Source of the DNA: Helicobacter pylori_CU
GTDB lineage: Bacteria; Campylobacterota; Campylobacteria; Campylobacterales; Helicobacteraceae
Assembly (NCBI RefSeq): GCF_000259235.1
Contig: NC_017733.1
Coordinates: forward strand, 1-64,000
DNA: 64,000 nucleotides
Direction of reading: 5' to 3'
Part shown: one piece after another, positions 44,374 to 53,502 of the stretch
Numbering within the stretch: position 1 is the stretch's first letter
How the letters are laid out: the number at the start of each line of letters is the position of its first letter
Position numbers and translations under genes: made by a program
Notes under the pieces: model-generated
Database searches by the model: none
Told to the model about the DNA's origin: nothing
The model's input: only the letters and a program-made list of their open reading frames with translations

Positions 44374-44658
44374 TTACTTTCCAAAATCCCAAGTCCCTTT
44401 ATCGGTCTTTATACTAACTTCTTTGATATGCTGACAACGAAGTATATAAAATTGATAGCTATTGCCAAATTTTAGCGTTTTATTGATCTTGAAATAAGGA
44501 AATCCATCGTTATCACAATCCCCATGATTGATTTTTGCGCTCAATATAGCGATACTATCAACATTTGAAATGATGTCTATCCAATAAAGGCTGTTCCTAA
44601 AAGTTACTTCAATATCTATTGGTGGTTTTTCACTACCACTAAACCCCACAAAAAACAC
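44374..44658 (-). CDS. Small exported-looking protein, 5' end probably shifted (HP0046 position)
   Basis: The open frame of 94 residues starts only at a GTG (44658). Upstream in the same frame are hydrophobic codons (I-F-G-F-A-V) up to a TGA at 44680-44682, with no ATG. An ATG at 44683 is one base out of frame; removing one base from the five-T run at 44668-44672 (coding strand) would join them to give a signal-peptide-like start M-S-G-H-F-G-F-A-V-F-F-V-G-F-S-G. The mature part has two Cys and beta-like strands. Function unknown. Confidence 0.5.
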   Translation of the reverse strand: MFFVGFSGSEKPPIDIEVTFRNSLYWIDIISNVDSIAILSAKINHGDCDNDGFPYFKINKTLKFGNSYQFYILRCQHIKEVSIKTDKGTWDFGK

Positions 44659-44840
44659 AGCAAACCCAAAAATGACCGCTCATATCAAGCCCGCTTTTTT
44701 TTGTAACACCCACTATTAAAACCCTCTCTTACTGTAAGTTTTATTTCAAATGGATTGAGTATAGTAGACTTAGACTTAGCTTAAGCAGACTCTAAACCAT
44801 TTTTAGGGCAGGCTTAAAACGATTAAAAAATGACGGCGTG

Positions 44841-45839
44841 TTAACAAATCCTAGGCAATAATTCGCCTTCTGGCATCTCTAAAATCCTTTCAAAACCCCA
44901 TGCGTTCTTTAAAACCACGCTAGGATAGGGGTTTTCAAACACTTTGCCGATCACGCAAGCGTTTTTGGCTTTCTCATTATTTTTTAAAATTTCTAAGGCT
45001 TTAGGGGCGTCTTTTTGATTGAGCGCTAAAACAAACACCCCCTCATTGGCTAGCGTGTAGGGTTCTAGCCCTAAAATCTCACAAATCCCTTTCGTTTCTT
45101 CTTTTAAGGGGATTTTTTCTTCTTCTATAACGATTTTCACCCTGGAGCTGTTCGCCCATTCGTTCAGCACGCTCGCTAACCCGCCCCTAGTCGCATCTCT
45201 TAAAGCATCAATTTTGAGATCGCTTAAAAATAGGGGTTTTAATAAGGGATAGAGCAGTTGGCAATCGCTTTCTAGATTGGTTTTAAGCTTGATTTCATTA
45301 CGCATCGCAAACAGGCTTGCCCCATGATTGGCGATCGTGTCGCTTATGATAATGGCTTGGCCTTGTTTTAAATGGCGCGAAGAAATCCCTGGCTTGATGA
45401 TTTTACCAATACAAGTTGTGTTGATAAAAAGCTTATCCACGCTCCCCTTTGGCACGACTTTAGTGTCTAGGGAGAGGAGTTTTAAGTTGGCTTTAAATAA
45501 TTCTTTTTGTATGGATTGTAAAATTTGTTTTAAAAGAGGGATTTCTAAGCCTTCTTCTAAAATAAAACCCATATTCAAATACAAAGGTTCGCCCCCTTGC
45601 ACGCTCACGTCATTCGCGCTCCCGCAAACGCAAAGCTTGCCTATATCGCCCCCATTAAAAATCAAGGGCGTGATGACAAAACTATCCGTGCTCACGCAAT
45701 ATTCCCCACTAGCTTTAAATGTGGGGGCGTCTTCATCAAACGCAACGATAAATTCTTTCAAATAGGGCATAAAGACTCGCTCAATTAAAGCGTTTGTTTC
45801 TTTCCCCCCGTTCCCGCATGCTAGAGTTACGCTATCCAT
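44841..45839 (-). CDS. hypE: Hydrogenase maturation protein HypE
   Basis: HypE dehydrates a carbamoyl group carried on its C-terminal cysteine to a thiocyanate, the source of the cyanide ligands of the NiFe hydrogenase. The 332 residues end E-L-L-P-R-I-C, the required P-R-I-C tail. The ATP-binding motif region includes the N-terminal G-N-G-G-K-E and the D-A-T-R-G-G-L near 212. It is located right after hypF on the same strand, and HypF loads the carbamoyl group on HypE, so the pair is functionally and transcriptionally linked. Confidence 0.95.
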   Translation of the reverse strand: MDSVTLACGNGGKETNALIERVFMPYLKEFIVAFDEDAPTFKASGEYCVSTDSFVITPLIFNGGDIGKLCVCGSANDVSVQGGEPLYLNMGFILEEGLEIPLLKQILQSIQKELFKANLKLLSLDTKVVPKGSVDKLFINTTCIGKIIKPGISSRHLKQGQAIIISDTIANHGASLFAMRNEIKLKTNLESDCQLLYPLLKPLFLSDLKIDALRDATRGGLASVLNEWANSSRVKIVIEEEKIPLKEETKGICEILGLEPYTLANEGVFVLALNQKDAPKALEILKNNEKAKNACVIGKVFENPYPSVVLKNAWGFERILEMPEGELLPRIC

Positions 45840-45850
45840 TTTTATCCTTT

Positions 45851-48103
45851 TTATCCTTTTTTGATGATTGTAGGGTTGAAATACGCCATTAAGGCTTGAC
45901 CGACAGGGATACTGCTGTCATTAGGGGGGAAATGCTTGTGGAAAAAATACTCCCTTTGAAGCTTTTTGAATCGCTTGGCTAATTGTTCGCACAACAATTG
46001 GTTGCAAAACACGCCTCCACTGCACACCACCACATGCTCTTTAAAAGGCGCGATTAAAGCGGTAATGATTTCTACTAAGCTGTTAAAAAATTTCTTAGCG
46101 ATGCGTTTGGGTTCTAAAACGCCCAAATCCTTTTCAAACGCTTGATAAAATTCTTTCAAACCCACCACGCTGTTTTTGATTGTAAAAGGGTAAAAAGCGA
46201 TCTCATCGCTTTGTAAGGCTAGATTTTCTAAAACTTGCCCGCTCTCGGCTTCAAAACTGATCGTTCCTGTTAAATCCAAACTAAACGCTACTATATCAAA
46301 CAAACGCCCTATGGAATTGGTAGCGACGCTTTGAATTTTTTTGTCATGCATTTGTTGGAAAATTTCTAATTCGTCTTCTTTAAAATGTTTTTGAACGCGC
46401 TTTAAAAGCTTGTTGAGTTGGTTCTTTAAAGCGATTTCTAAAACCAAGCGTCTAGGCTCTTTGATCGCTTTTTGCCCCCCTAAAAGCCAAAATTCTTCAA
46501 ACCTAGCCACTTCTTCAATGTATTCAAAATCCCCCACAAAACACTCCGCCCCATAAATCTTATTCTCATAAGCCCCACTCCCGTCCCAAACAATACCTAT
46601 AAAGGGGTGATTTAAATGCGGATCTTGTAATAATGCGTCTAAGACACTCGCTAAAAAGTGGGCATGGTGGTGCTGGACTTGCAACAAGGGCGTATTAAAT
46701 TCAAAAGCCATTTTAGTGGTGGTGTAGTTTTGATGCTTGTCGCAAGCTAAGAGCGTGGGTTTGAAATCATAGGTTTTTAAGAAAAAATTCAAAGTTTCTT
46801 TAAAATGTTTTTCATTTTCTAAAACGCTCAAATCCCCACAAAAAGGCGAGAGCAAAAGAATGGAAGTTTCACTATCCAGTAAGCTAAAATGCCCTTTTTG
46901 CTCCGCTCCAAGCGCTAGAATCTTTTTTGGCGAATAATTAGAGCGTTTAGGCAAAGTGAGGTAAAGGGGGGCAAACCCTCTAGCCAAACGCATGGGGCGA
47001 ATAATATTATCCACGCGCTGCGCGATACTATCATCAATCCTGTGAATGATGGCGCGGTTGTGCGTGAGCTTAAAATCAAAAATAAAATGAAGCGAATCGA
47101 TCTCTTTTTCATCGCTCGCTAAAGGGAGGGAATTGAAATTCGCGCTCGTGAATATGATAGGGGAATCCAATAAATCCAGTAATAAAGCATGCAAAGGGGT
47201 ATAGGGCAAGATGACGCCATAAAAGGGGGAGTTTTTGGCGATATTGGGGGCTAATTTTATGTCAGGTTTTTTACGCGCTAAAAGAATGGGGGCGCTTATC
47301 GAACTCAAGCTTTCGCATTCTAATGCGTTCAAAAACGCATGCTGTTTGACTGAGTTTAAGTCTTTAAACATGAGTGCAAAAGGCTTTAGGGGGCGGTTTT
47401 TTAAAAGCCGTAATCTTTCTATGGTTTGAAAATTCCTCGCATCGCACAAGAGAGCAAAGCCTCCCAAACCTTTAAGAGCGATGATTTTACCCTTTTGAAG
47501 GTCTTTAGCGCATTCTAAAAGAGCGTCATCATTCTTGAATCGCTTGTAATTGAGCACGATACCGCACTTTTTGCAGCTGATGCCTTGAATGTGGAAGCGC
47601 TTATCGGTAGGGTCTTGATAAATAGAAGCGCAAAATTCACAGAGTTTGAAAGGTTTTAGGGCGGAGTTTTCTCTGTCATAGGGCAAGGCGTTTAAAAGGC
47701 TGTATCTCGCTCCGCACTTCGCGCAAGAATTGAAAGCGTAATGAAAATAGGGGGAGTTTTTATCTCTGATCTCGCGCAAGCAATCCTTGCACACGCCTAA
47801 ATCTTTAGGGATTTGGCTGAGCAGATTTAAAGGGTGGTTCTTGCTTTCTAAAATCCTAAAATCATTGAAATGAAGCGCCTTATCATAAGGGCTAATAATG
47901 ATTTTTTCAACCAGTGCTAAAGGGGGTAATCCTTTTTTTAGAGCGTTTAAAAAAGACTCTGTTTTATGAGCGGGTAAGACAATCTCTAAAGCCGCTTGGG
48001 CGTTACGCACAAAGCCTACAAGCCCTAATTTTTGAGCCAGGGTATAAATAAAAGGGCGCATGCCCACGCCTTGAACCACGCCAAAAAGCGTGATTTTATT
48101 CAA
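45851..48103 (-). CDS. hypF: Carbamoyltransferase HypF
   Basis: HypF uses carbamoyl phosphate and ATP to carbamoylate HypE. I take the TTG at 48103 (L-N-K-I-T-L-F-G), which overlaps the stop of the preceding gene as TTGA; it gives about 750 residues. The frame is open to an ATG at 48160 whose extra residues lie in the agmatine deiminase gene. Domains in order: acylphosphatase (G-V-V-Q-G-V-G-M-R-P-F), two zinc-finger-like blocks (C-K-D-C, C-A-K-C, C-E-F-C, C-K-K-C), a YrdC-like domain and the carbamoyl-transfer domain with V-Q-H-H-H-A-H. Full length. Confidence 0.94.
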   Translation of the reverse strand: MNKITLFGVVQGVGMRPFIYTLAQKLGLVGFVRNAQAALEIVLPAHKTESFLNALKKGLPPLALVEKIIISPYDKALHFNDFRILESKNHPLNLLSQIPKDLGVCKDCLREIRDKNSPYFHYAFNSCAKCGARYSLLNALPYDRENSALKPFKLCEFCASIYQDPTDKRFHIQGISCKKCGIVLNYKRFKNDDALLECAKDLQKGKIIALKGLGGFALLCDARNFQTIERLRLLKNRPLKPFALMFKDLNSVKQHAFLNALECESLSSISAPILLARKKPDIKLAPNIAKNSPFYGVILPYTPLHALLLDLLDSPIIFTSANFNSLPLASDEKEIDSLHFIFDFKLTHNRAIIHRIDDSIAQRVDNIIRPMRLARGFAPLYLTLPKRSNYSPKKILALGAEQKGHFSLLDSETSILLLSPFCGDLSVLENEKHFKETLNFFLKTYDFKPTLLACDKHQNYTTTKMAFEFNTPLLQVQHHHAHFLASVLDALLQDPHLNHPFIGIVWDGSGAYENKIYGAECFVGDFEYIEEVARFEEFWLLGGQKAIKEPRRLVLEIALKNQLNKLLKRVQKHFKEDELEIFQQMHDKKIQSVATNSIGRLFDIVAFSLDLTGTISFEAESGQVLENLALQSDEIAFYPFTIKNSVVGLKEFYQAFEKDLGVLEPKRIAKKFFNSLVEIITALIAPFKEHVVVCSGGVFCNQLLCEQLAKRFKKLQREYFFHKHFPPNDSSIPVGQALMAYFNPTIIKKG

Positions 48104-49092
48104 TAAAGTTGCATCGTTACACAATGCAAGCTTCCATGCTGTTTGATTAAGGTATTGCAATCAACCCCTATCACTTCTAAGGGCGTGTGTTGTTTTAAGG
48201 TTTCTAAAATGAGCGCGTCTTTAGGGTCGTTGTAAGTGGGCACGATGAGGGCGTTATTGCACAATAAAAAATTCACATAAGTCGCCGGCAAGCGTTGTTG
48301 GTTTTCATCATAAATGGCTTTAGGGATTTCTAGGGGGATGAGTTTATAAGGCGTGCCGTCTAGTTTTTTAAAGGTTTTTAATTCTTCTTGCATTTTTTTT
48401 AAAGCTGTGTAATGCTCATCGTTTTCATCCTCGCATGCGCTATAAACAATGGTGTCTTTATCCAAAAAACGAGCGAGCGTGTCGGTATGGCTATCGGTAT
48501 CATCGCCTTTTAAATAGCCATAAGAATACCACAGCACTTGTTTAGCCCCTAATTCCTTTTTAAGCATGTTTTCTATTCCATTTTGATTCAAATGGGGGTT
48601 ACGATTTTTTTCTAGCAGGCATTGGGTGTTGGTTAAAATGCTCCCGGCCCCATCGCTTTCTATGCTCCCGCCCTCTAAAATATAGGGCATCGTTTTTAAA
48701 GGGTGTTTTAAAAACCCTAAATGCTTGAGCTTGAAATTCACTAAATTGTCTAAATTGGACGGGTATTTTAACCCCCAGCCATTAAAACCAAAGTCCAAGC
48801 ACTCCAAAACGCCATGATTTTCAACGCTGATCGCTCCAAAATCCCTAGCCCATGTGTCGTTAGTGTCAATCCTTGCGATCTCTACACCCGGTAAGTTTTT
48901 AAGCGTCTCATAACCGATAGTATCGCTAGTATGGACGCACACTAACACTTTGGTGTGTTTGGCTATGGTTTGAATGATGTTTAAAAAACTCTCCCTAGCC
49001 TCTTCAATACAATACGCCCAGTCGCTAAACTCATGGGGGAAAGCCATTAAAATCGCTTGGATTTTTTCAAACTCCGCTAACATTCTTTTCAT
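48100..49092 (-). CDS. aguA: Agmatine deiminase
   Basis: Hydrolyses agmatine to N-carbamoylputrescine and ammonia, feeding putrescine synthesis. The 330-residue pentein-fold enzyme has W-A-R-D-F-G near residue 85, G-G-S-I-E-S-D-G near 142, the D-D-T-D-S-H-T-D catalytic His segment near 195-203 and the active Cys in G-S-L-H-C-V-T near 325. H. pylori lacks many amino-acid routes, so ammonia and polyamine supply are plausible uses. The 3' end overlaps the hypF start. Confidence 0.9.
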   Translation of the reverse strand: MKRMLAEFEKIQAILMAFPHEFSDWAYCIEEARESFLNIIQTIAKHTKVLVCVHTSDTIGYETLKNLPGVEIARIDTNDTWARDFGAISVENHGVLECLDFGFNGWGLKYPSNLDNLVNFKLKHLGFLKHPLKTMPYILEGGSIESDGAGSILTNTQCLLEKNRNPHLNQNGIENMLKKELGAKQVLWYSYGYLKGDDTDSHTDTLARFLDKDTIVYSACEDENDEHYTALKKMQEELKTFKKLDGTPYKLIPLEIPKAIYDENQQRLPATYVNFLLCNNALIVPTYNDPKDALILETLKQHTPLEVIGVDCNTLIKQHGSLHCVTMQLY

Positions 49093-49143
49093 TAAAAATA
49101 TCCTTTTAAATAACTATAACACAATCTCATTCAAATAGCGTTT

Positions 49144-49842
49144 TTAAAGCAAATTCAAACGCTTTTTAGCGGTTTGAAAATATTCTTTTTCTGATTCTAT
49201 GCCGATAAAATTTCGTTCTAAATTTTTGCACGCTAAGCCGGTGGTGCCGCTCCCCATGAAAGGATCTAGCACGATGTCATTAGGGTTTGTGTGAATGGAA
49301 ATGATTTTTTCCATTAAGGCTAGGCTTTTTTGCGTGGGGTGTTTCACTTTTTCAATCCCGCTCACCACAGGGCTTTTTAAAATCAAGGGCCGTAAATATT
49401 TTTCATTGTCTGGTTTGTTAAACACCCATTTGGCTTTCTTTTTAACCGCCCACAGGGCAAATTCCGTGTCTTGGATATAGCGCCGGTGGATGTTTCTTGG
49501 CATGGGATTAGTTTTAACCCATTGGATAAAGTCTTTGACTATAAAGCCGTTTTCTTCTAAAAAATCAGCGATATAGCTTATAAACCTGTAAGAGCAAAAA
49601 ATCACCATGCAGCCGTTTGGATTGATTAAGGGGGCGTAGCGCTTGATCCATTCTAAAAGCTTGAAATTTTTATCCCATTCCCCAAAGTCTATGCCCTGTC
49701 TTTTAGCGCTCTTTAGGGTGGGAAAATTGTTTTTAACCGAAATATTGTAAGGAGGGTCCATGATGATTGCATCCACTTTTAAATTTTGCTGGTAAAAATC
49801 TTTGATGATTTCAAAAGCGTCAGCGTGATAAATTTGTATCAT
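49144..49842 (-). CDS. Adenine-specific DNA methyltransferase (M1.HpyAVI position)
   Basis: A 232-residue type II N6-adenine (or N4-cytosine) methyltransferase of the beta order: the catalytic motif IV D-P-P-Y near residue 29-32 precedes the cofactor motif I D-P-F-M-G-S-G-T-T-G near 193-202. The position next to a C5 methyltransferase gene matches the HP0050/HP0051 pair, which from literature act on the two strands of a GAGG/CCTC site. The start overlaps the end of the next gene by four bases. Confidence 0.88.
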   Translation of the reverse strand: MIQIYHADAFEIIKDFYQQNLKVDAIIMDPPYNISVKNNFPTLKSAKRQGIDFGEWDKNFKLLEWIKRYAPLINPNGCMVIFCSYRFISYIADFLEENGFIVKDFIQWVKTNPMPRNIHRRYIQDTEFALWAVKKKAKWVFNKPDNEKYLRPLILKSPVVSGIEKVKHPTQKSLALMEKIISIHTNPNDIVLDPFMGSGTTGLACKNLERNFIGIESEKEYFQTAKKRLNLL

Positions 49843-51791
49843 TTTCTTAAGTTTTTTAAGATTGCTTTGCCTAAGGCTAGGGCTAGAAGAGGAGGCACAG
49901 CGTTACCGATTTGCTTGCAAACGCTCGTTTTATTGCCATAAAAAATATAATCATCGCTAAAACTCTGTATCCTGGCGGCTTCTCTGGGCGTGATAGAGCG
50001 GTGCAATTCGGGGTGGGAGTTGGTGCCATTGCTTGGGGTGTCAAAGCGTGTGTCTATGGTGGGGCTGATTTTATTCCAGTTCAGGCGTCCCCATGTGCTT
50101 TTGAATTGCTGTTTGCCATGCAAGTTTTTAGGCAGGCATTCTTTGCCTTGCTCTTTATTAATGAGCTTTAATTTCTCTAAAGCGGCTTGCGAGTGGTTGG
50201 TGGCTTGGTGGTTGTATAATTTAGGGCTATCTTTTCGCATTAAAGCCTGATAGCTTGATTGGATAGGGTTTAAATAATCGCTCTCAAACGCTCCCTCATT
50301 AGAACAAAGATAGGCTAAATCGCTTATGGCATCTTGAACATTCACGCTTTGAGAAGGTTCTAAAAGATTGAAATCAAAACTGAAACGACTAGCCCCCACA
50401 ATAAAGGCCCTCTCTCTGTTTTGAGGCACGCCATAATCTTTAGCGTTTAGGATTTGATAGCTCAATTGATACCCTAAAGCGTTCAACCTTTCTTTAATTT
50501 CTTCTAAAAAATAGCCTTTAGCGCAAGAGATGAGGTTTTTCACGTTTTCAATGATAAAAATTTCTGGCTTTATGGCTTTCACTATTTCTATATATTCTAA
50601 GAATAAAAAATTCCTAGGGTCTTTTAGCCCTAAATTTTTCCCTTTATTGGAAAAGCCTTGACAGGGAGGCCCGCCAATGATCATGTTGATTTCTAATTTT
50701 TTAGCCAACTCTATAACTTTTTCTTTAATTTCGGTTTGAGTGATGTCCCCACAAACGCCTATGGCGTTTTTATGGTTGTTTTCAAAAGTGATTAGGGCTT
50801 GTTTATCGCAATCTAGCCCTATTAAAGCGTCAAACTCTTTTAAATACCCTAATCCAGCACTAAAACCCCCAGCCCCACATGCGTTGCAAACATTAGGCGT
50901 TGAAAGGCGATAAAAATTGATGATTTTACTATCTCGTTTAAATTCCTCGCTATCTTGGATAAATCCTAACCGCTCTCTTAATTTTTCAATGTTTTTATCG
51001 TCTAAATCCTGTTGATAAACGTTTTTCAAATAAAAATGAGCGCGTTCTATGAAGCCATTACCATGGTATTCTGTTCTTGGTGGGTAGCTTAATTTGTAAT
51101 ACCCATTATCATAAATAAGAGTGGTCTTAAAAACATGATTAGCGATTCGCGCTTTATAGGGGTTAAACAGACCGATATGGTGTAAATACCAATCCAAATA
51201 AATCCTGAATTGAGCGTTTCGTTGGTTAATGCCTTGCACGTATTCAGGCTGTAATTCCCTGAAATTAAAATTCAGCGCTTCGCTAGGGATATTGAAATGA
51301 TCGATTAAATAATGGAACTTGTTAAATTCTAAAGGGCTATGAAAGAAGTAATCTGAAGTTAAAAAATTCCGTTGCCTATGCCTATCAATGCTGCCCCTGC
51401 TTTCAAAAAAGCCGCTCAAAAAGCGTTTTTGATTGGGGGTTATTAAATTCATTAAATTAGAGCGGTTAAAAAAGTCGTTGTCTATAATCAGGTTTAAAAG
51501 TTTCTTGTAAAAAGAGTTTTCGTCTAAATGCAAGTCGTTTTCTAAAATAAAAACAAAAGTTCCTTTGATTTTTGTAACGCTTTCTTGATTGGATTGCCAA
51601 ATTGGATGCGCGCTTAAAGTGTTGAGAGCGTTTAAAACTCGCACTTTGCTTTCTTCATAGCCAGAGATAAATTTTGAAGCCCTATAAGAACACACCCCAT
51701 AAATACAACCATTTTTGATTTGAAAACGGCTCAACAACACCCCCAAATTAAAGGGATCAATAGCGTTTAAAAAGCGAGAAACAAGCAACAA
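49839..51791 (-). CDS. C5-cytosine DNA methyltransferase fused to an N-terminal extra domain
   Basis: A 650-residue protein. Residues about 305-650 are a C5-cytosine methyltransferase. They contain motif I (A-C-G-A-G-G-F-S), the catalytic P-C-Q-G-F-S near 380, E-N-V-K-N-L near 420 and Q-N-R-E-R near 465. The C-terminal G-N-A-V-P-P-L-L is also present. The first 300 residues are extra. They include L-S-G-F-F-E-S-R-G-S-I-D near 127-138, which looks like a LAGLIDADG motif, suggesting a nuclease or target-binding unit. The M1 gene follows with a four-base overlap, so a fused restriction-modification protein is plausible. Typical HP0051-like enzymes are about 350 residues. Confidence 0.85.
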   Translation of the reverse strand: MLLVSRFLNAIDPFNLGVLLSRFQIKNGCIYGVCSYRASKFISGYEESKVRVLNALNTLSAHPIWQSNQESVTKIKGTFVFILENDLHLDENSFYKKLLNLIIDNDFFNRSNLMNLITPNQKRFLSGFFESRGSIDRHRQRNFLTSDYFFHSPLEFNKFHYLIDHFNIPSEALNFNFRELQPEYVQGINQRNAQFRIYLDWYLHHIGLFNPYKARIANHVFKTTLIYDNGYYKLSYPPRTEYHGNGFIERAHFYLKNVYQQDLDDKNIEKLRERLGFIQDSEEFKRDSKIINFYRLSTPNVCNACGAGGFSAGLGYLKEFDALIGLDCDKQALITFENNHKNAIGVCGDITQTEIKEKVIELAKKLEINMIIGGPPCQGFSNKGKNLGLKDPRNFLFLEYIEIVKAIKPEIFIIENVKNLISCAKGYFLEEIKERLNALGYQLSYQILNAKDYGVPQNRERAFIVGASRFSFDFNLLEPSQSVNVQDAISDLAYLCSNEGAFESDYLNPIQSSYQALMRKDSPKLYNHQATNHSQAALEKLKLINKEQGKECLPKNLHGKQQFKSTWGRLNWNKISPTIDTRFDTPSNGTNSHPELHRSITPREAARIQSFSDDYIFYGNKTSVCKQIGNAVPPLLALALGKAILKNLRK

Positions 51792-51985
51792 TAACCTTTC
51801 ATTTTTTAAAAGGATTATAAAATAGCGCTCATTAGTTTTTGTTTAAGGGTTTTAGAATTGATTATCTCATCATGGAGTATCGCCACTCAAATTTTGCCCT
51901 AGCCCCAGAAAATAAAGAAATATAGGTTAAGGTTTGATTAAAGAGCATAGGGGGATTAGGGATTAAATTAAACTCATTTGAAGCG

Positions 51986-53476
51986 TTAATGTCTCAAGCT
52001 CTCAATTTCTTTAAGCATGGTTTCAAAAGCCTCTTTAGTGCCTGCTCGCACGCTAGAAAACAAACTAAACACAACAATAGCTATACTCGCTACAATAAAG
52101 CCCGGAACGATTTCATAAATATCCAAAAAGCTTTTGCCAAATTTATCATATAAAATCACCGTGCTAGCCCCAGAGAGCATGCCAGCAATCGCGCCAATGC
52201 GCGTCATTCTTGACCAAAAAAGCGAGAACAAAATCACAGAGCCAAAACTCGCGCCAAAGCCAGCCCATGCGTAACTCACGATGCTGAGAATGCTGGCGTT
52301 TCTATCCGTTGAAATGAAAAAAGCGATGCAAGCCACCCCTAAAACCGAAAGCCTAGAAATAACCATCACCAATTTTTGGGGGGCGTTTTTGTTAAAAATC
52401 GTCGCATAGAAATCTTCAGCAATGGTAGAAGAGCTTACAAGCAGTTGCGAACTGGCCGTGCTCATCACCGCCGCTAAAATCGCACTCAATAAAATGCCTG
52501 TGATCCAAGGGTTAAAGAGCAATTGACTCATCACAATGAAAATCTTTTCAGGGTCTTCTAAGCTCAAATCAAATTTATGCACATACGCAACGCCTAAAAG
52601 CCCCATAACGCATGCCCCAATCAAAGAAATAACCATCCAAGAAATCCCAATAGTGGTCGCTTTAGGCACATCTCTAATGGAGCGGATAGACATGAAACGC
52701 ACTAAAATATGGGGTTGCCCAAAATAGCCTAACCCCCAAGCAAGGCTTGAAATAATGGCGACTACGCTAGAGCCTTGCAAGAAAGAAAGGTTTTCAGGCT
52801 TGATTTCTCTAATGATTTTAATCCCCTCTCCAATCCCTCCAAGATGGATTGTCATAACGATCGGCACCACGATTAAAGCGCTCATCATCAAAAGCCCTTG
52901 AATCAAATCCGTCCAGCACACCGCCTTATACCCTCCTAAAAAGGTGTAAGAAACAATGATCAGCGTGCCAATGCTTAAAGCGTAGTTGTATTGAATGCCA
53001 AAGGTCGCTTCAAAGAGTTTAGCCCCACTCACTAGCCCTGAAGAAATGTAAAAAATAAAAAAGATTAAAATCACAAAAGCCGAAATCAAGCGCAAGATGT
53101 GTTTGTCATCGCTAAAGCGCGTTTCAAAATAATCTGAAATGGTAATGGAATTAGCGATCACGCTCGTATAAATGCGTAAGCGTTTGGCCACAAAAACCCA
53201 GTTGATGAGCGCTCCTAAACTCAATCCTATGGCGATGTGTGAGTTGATTAAACCTCCCACATATAAAGCTCCAGGTAATCCCATTAAAAGCCACCCGCTC
53301 ATGTCACTCGCCCCCGCGCTCAAAGCGCTAATCACAGGCCCCATAGAGCGATCGCCTAAGAAATAATCTTCAGTCGTTTCATTTTGTTTGTAAAAATAAA
53401 AACCAATATAGAGCATTAACAGCGAATAAGCGATAAACATCGTAACAATAGGGGTGCTTAAAACAACATGTCCCAT
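51986..53476 (-). CDS. putP: Sodium/proline symporter
   Basis: PutP imports proline with sodium across the inner membrane; H. pylori uses proline as a respiratory substrate. The 496 residues hold about 12-13 hydrophobic helices of the solute-sodium symporter family. Conserved features include S-D-M-S-G-W near residue 56, typical of the sodium site, and the G-Y-F-G-Q-P-H-I-L-V-R-F segment near 250-261. It is directly downstream of putA on the same strand with a 26-base gap. Confidence 0.95.
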   Translation of the reverse strand: MGHVVLSTPIVTMFIAYSLLMLYIGFYFYKQNETTEDYFLGDRSMGPVISALSAGASDMSGWLLMGLPGALYVGGLINSHIAIGLSLGALINWVFVAKRLRIYTSVIANSITISDYFETRFSDDKHILRLISAFVILIFFIFYISSGLVSGAKLFEATFGIQYNYALSIGTLIIVSYTFLGGYKAVCWTDLIQGLLMMSALIVVPIVMTIHLGGIGEGIKIIREIKPENLSFLQGSSVVAIISSLAWGLGYFGQPHILVRFMSIRSIRDVPKATTIGISWMVISLIGACVMGLLGVAYVHKFDLSLEDPEKIFIVMSQLLFNPWITGILLSAILAAVMSTASSQLLVSSSTIAEDFYATIFNKNAPQKLVMVISRLSVLGVACIAFFISTDRNASILSIVSYAWAGFGASFGSVILFSLFWSRMTRIGAIAGMLSGASTVILYDKFGKSFLDIYEIVPGFIVASIAIVVFSLFSSVRAGTKEAFETMLKEIESLRH

Positions 53477-53502
53477 TTTGATCTCCTTATTTAATACAAT
53501 AT

